From: Allorhodopirellula heiligendammensis
GTDB lineage: Bacteria > Planctomycetota > Planctomycetia > Pirellulales > Pirellulaceae
DNA length: 64,000 nucleotides
Reading direction: 5' to 3'
Assembly (NCBI RefSeq): GCF_007860105.1
Contig: NZ_SJPU01000003.1
Span: 744,001-808,000 of the forward strand
Part shown: positions 62,351-64,000 of the stretch, one piece after another
How the letters are laid out: the number at the start of each line of letters is the position of its first letter
Position numbering within the stretch: position 1 is the first letter of the stretch
Notes under the pieces: generated by a model
Told to the model about the DNA's origin: nothing
Databases searched by the model: none
What the model saw: the letters and a program-made list of their open reading frames with translations, nothing else
Made by a program: the position numbers and the translations under genes

Positions 62351-63875
62351 CATGGGCTGCGATGGCGTCGGCGAGGGCTTGCATGGTTGCCGTGGGAGCG
62401 ATCGCATCGACACGGCGGTGATATCGGCGGAGTACCTCGGCGGTGATCGGACTGATCGCCGCGAAGCGACATTTCTCCAGATCGTCCCCATAGAGTCGCT
62501 CCAGGTTTTCGGCGGTTGCGCTGCTCGTGACGGTGACCCAGTCGATCTCGCCGCGGCGTAGCATGGCAGCGATGTCCGGATTCGCGGCTGCGGCATCCGT
62601 GTTTTGGTACGCGACGACTTCGGCGACGTCAGCGCCAGCGGACCGCAAACCAACAGGCAATGCGTGGCTGCCGCGACTGGCCCGAATGATTAGTACGCGT
62701 TCGTTTCGGACACTCTCGCCGAGTTCCGCGATCAGACCATCGGCATCGAATTGTGGGGGAATCGTATCGGCGACCAGGTGATACTTACTCAGAGCAGCCG
62801 CTGTTGCGTTGCCAACGGCGGCAATCCGCAGGCCGGCAAGAGAGCGTAGATCTCGGCCGCATTCGAGAATGCGATCCATGAAATATCGCACTCCGTTGGC
62901 ACTGGCAAAAACGATGGTTTGGAAGGTAGGTAGCCGATCGATAGCACCGTCGACGTCCGACCAATCCTGGGGTGCACTCACCTCGATAACGCTGTGGCGA
63001 ACCACACTGGCGCCCAGTTCCTCGAGGGGGCGAGCGAGTTCATCGGCTTGGTCGGCCGGGCGCGTCACGAGCACGCGTTGGCCATGGAGTGGTCGGCGGC
63101 GGAACCAGTCCATCGTTTCGGCCAGTCGCGTCACTTCGCCCACAATGGTAATCACCGGCGGCCGGAATCGGCTGGCGGGTGTCAGTTGCTCCACCACCTC
63201 GTCGAGCCGACAGGAGATCTGTTGCTGGTCCGGTAGGCTGCATCGGCGCACCAATGCGCACGGCGTTTCTGGCGGTTTTCCTGCGTCGAGCAGTGCCTGC
63301 GTCCATGTCTGTGCGGTTGTCACGCCCATGTAAATCACCAGCGTGCCCGGGAAAGCCGCCAGAGCAGCCCAATCCAGAGCAGATTTGGACTTGCCTGGCT
63401 CCTCGTGCCCGGTCACCAAGGCGACTGCGGATGCGATTCCGCGATGGGTGATGGGGATGCCTGCATAGGATCCTGCCGCCAACGCGGCGGTGATCCCGGG
63501 CACAATCTCGTAACGTATTTTTGCGGCGACGAGCGCGTCGACCTCTTCGCTGGTCCGTGCAAATACCGCCGGATCGCCTCCCTTGAGCCTCACCACGCAC
63601 TTGCCCTCAGAGGCATGACGGAGTGTTTCGGCAATGATCTCGGGTTGGGTCCAGATTCGAGTTTGCCCATGCTTGCCAACACAAATGCACTCAGCTTGAG
63701 GTGCATGGGCCAACATGTCGGCATTGGTGAGCCCATCGTAGAGCACCACGTCGCAGCGGCGCAGCCAGTGTTCGCCGCGGAGGGTCAGCAATTCAGGGTG
63801 GCCGGGCCCCGCCCCCACCAGAGCGACGAATCCGGGAGCGGTGTGGGCGATGGGATTTTTCTGAGGTGAGATCAC
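62346..63875 (-). CDS. Fused uroporphyrinogen-III C-methyltransferase / uroporphyrinogen-III synthase
   Basis: The 509-residue product joins two tetrapyrrole enzymes. The N-terminal SAM-dependent methyltransferase (about 15-260; CobA/SUMT type) has VGAGPGHPELLTLRG, VVRLKGGDPAVFARTSEE and PGITAALAAGSYAGIPITHR, and makes precorrin-2. The C-terminal HemD-like domain (about 265-509) has the loosely conserved pattern of uroporphyrinogen-III synthase (VLVTRPADQADELARPLEELGA, IVFASANGVRYFMDRI, VTVTSSATAENL). HemD closes hydroxymethylbilane into uroporphyrinogen III. The start is a GTG at 63875 (MISPQKN). It may serve siroheme or cobalamin synthesis as well as heme. Confidence 0.92.
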   Translation of the reverse strand: MISPQKNPIAHTAPGFVALVGAGPGHPELLTLRGEHWLRRCDVVLYDGLTNADMLAHAPQAECICVGKHGQTRIWTQPEIIAETLRHASEGKCVVRLKGGDPAVFARTSEEVDALVAAKIRYEIVPGITAALAAGSYAGIPITHRGIASAVALVTGHEEPGKSKSALDWAALAAFPGTLVIYMGVTTAQTWTQALLDAGKPPETPCALVRRCSLPDQQQISCRLDEVVEQLTPASRFRPPVITIVGEVTRLAETMDWFRRRPLHGQRVLVTRPADQADELARPLEELGASVVRHSVIEVSAPQDWSDVDGAIDRLPTFQTIVFASANGVRYFMDRILECGRDLRSLAGLRIAAVGNATAAALSKYHLVADTIPPQFDADGLIAELGESVRNERVLIIRASRGSHALPVGLRSAGADVAEVVAYQNTDAAAANPDIAAMLRRGEIDWVTVTSSATAENLERLYGDDLEKCRFAAISPITAEVLRRYHRRVDAIAPTATMQALADAIAAHE

Positions 63876-64000
63876 GAAAGGTGGTTTCCAGACATAGGTT
63901 TTCCAAAATATCGGGGGAGCGGGCGGGCGACGTGCGAACCCTACACAGCAGGTAGGTCGCTTTGACCGTCCCCCGGGCTGTGTTGCGGGCGAGTATTCGC

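Overview
The window is a gene-dense, high-GC bacterial chromosome segment that most resembles a planctomycete of the Rhodopirellula/Pirellulaceae type. This assignment is an inference. It rests on N-terminal MJ0042-like zinc ribbons fused to membrane proteins (three cases), a large beta-propeller protein whose N-terminus resembles the N-terminal region of planctomycete kinases, a GntP-type permease with a signal peptide and a large loop insertion, a REP-associated transposase (RAYT) together with short extragenic hairpins, and frequent GTG/TTG starts. No phage, plasmid, integrase or CRISPR array was seen.

Layout. (1) 1-2913, minus strand: a respiratory group with a diheme cytochrome c lipoprotein, a tiny membrane protein overlapping heme A synthase (ctaA), and the N-terminus of a further gene cut by the window edge. 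(2) carB, plus strand. (3) 6.6-13.9 kb, minus strand: a tripartite RND efflux set with membrane fusion lipoprotein, AcrB-type pump and outer membrane factor. (4) 14.6-28.6 kb: housekeeping and small envelope genes, namely msrA, a probably inactive alpha/beta hydrolase, floA, a Gfo/Idh oxidoreductase, lipA, smpB, a MacB/Lol-like ABC pair, an SseB-like protein, a His-rich lipoprotein followed by a CPFC lipoprotein, a BFD-like [2Fe-2S] protein coupled to the GntP permease, and a TauE/SafE permease. (5) 28.6-38.7 kb: a SWIM-SNF2 ATPase, a zinc-ribbon membrane protein, uvrB, the RAYT, an SDR and tRNA-Phe(GAA).

(6) 38.9-50.4 kb, plus strand: the most unusual region. It runs in the order single-pass membrane protein, ExbB/TolQ, ExbD, a zinc-ribbon ExbD, a frameshifted remnant of a third ExbD, a membrane-anchored PQQ-type beta-propeller, a TPR/peptide-binding-protein fusion, and a large secreted protein of unknown function. 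It looks like a proton-motive-force-driven envelope machine with large periplasmic partners, and I cannot match it to a named system. A small lipoprotein and a clear intrinsic terminator follow.

(7) 51.1-56.9 kb, minus strand: ftsY, then a tightly packed three-gene operon. This operon encodes an intact trypsin/PDZ protease, a protease-like protein whose catalytic residues are lost and whose PDZ appears inserted inside the protease fold, and a zinc-ribbon/transmembrane/STN-like protein. (8) 56.9-63.9 kb: an SDR-type epimerase, two lipoproteins (one with HEAT-like repeats), a DacZ-like diadenylate cyclase, fumC, and a fused CobA-HemD protein.

Several extragenic hairpins lie next to gene 3' ends and may belong to the REP population that RAYT proteins act on. 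All functional calls come from reading motifs by eye; no database search was possible.
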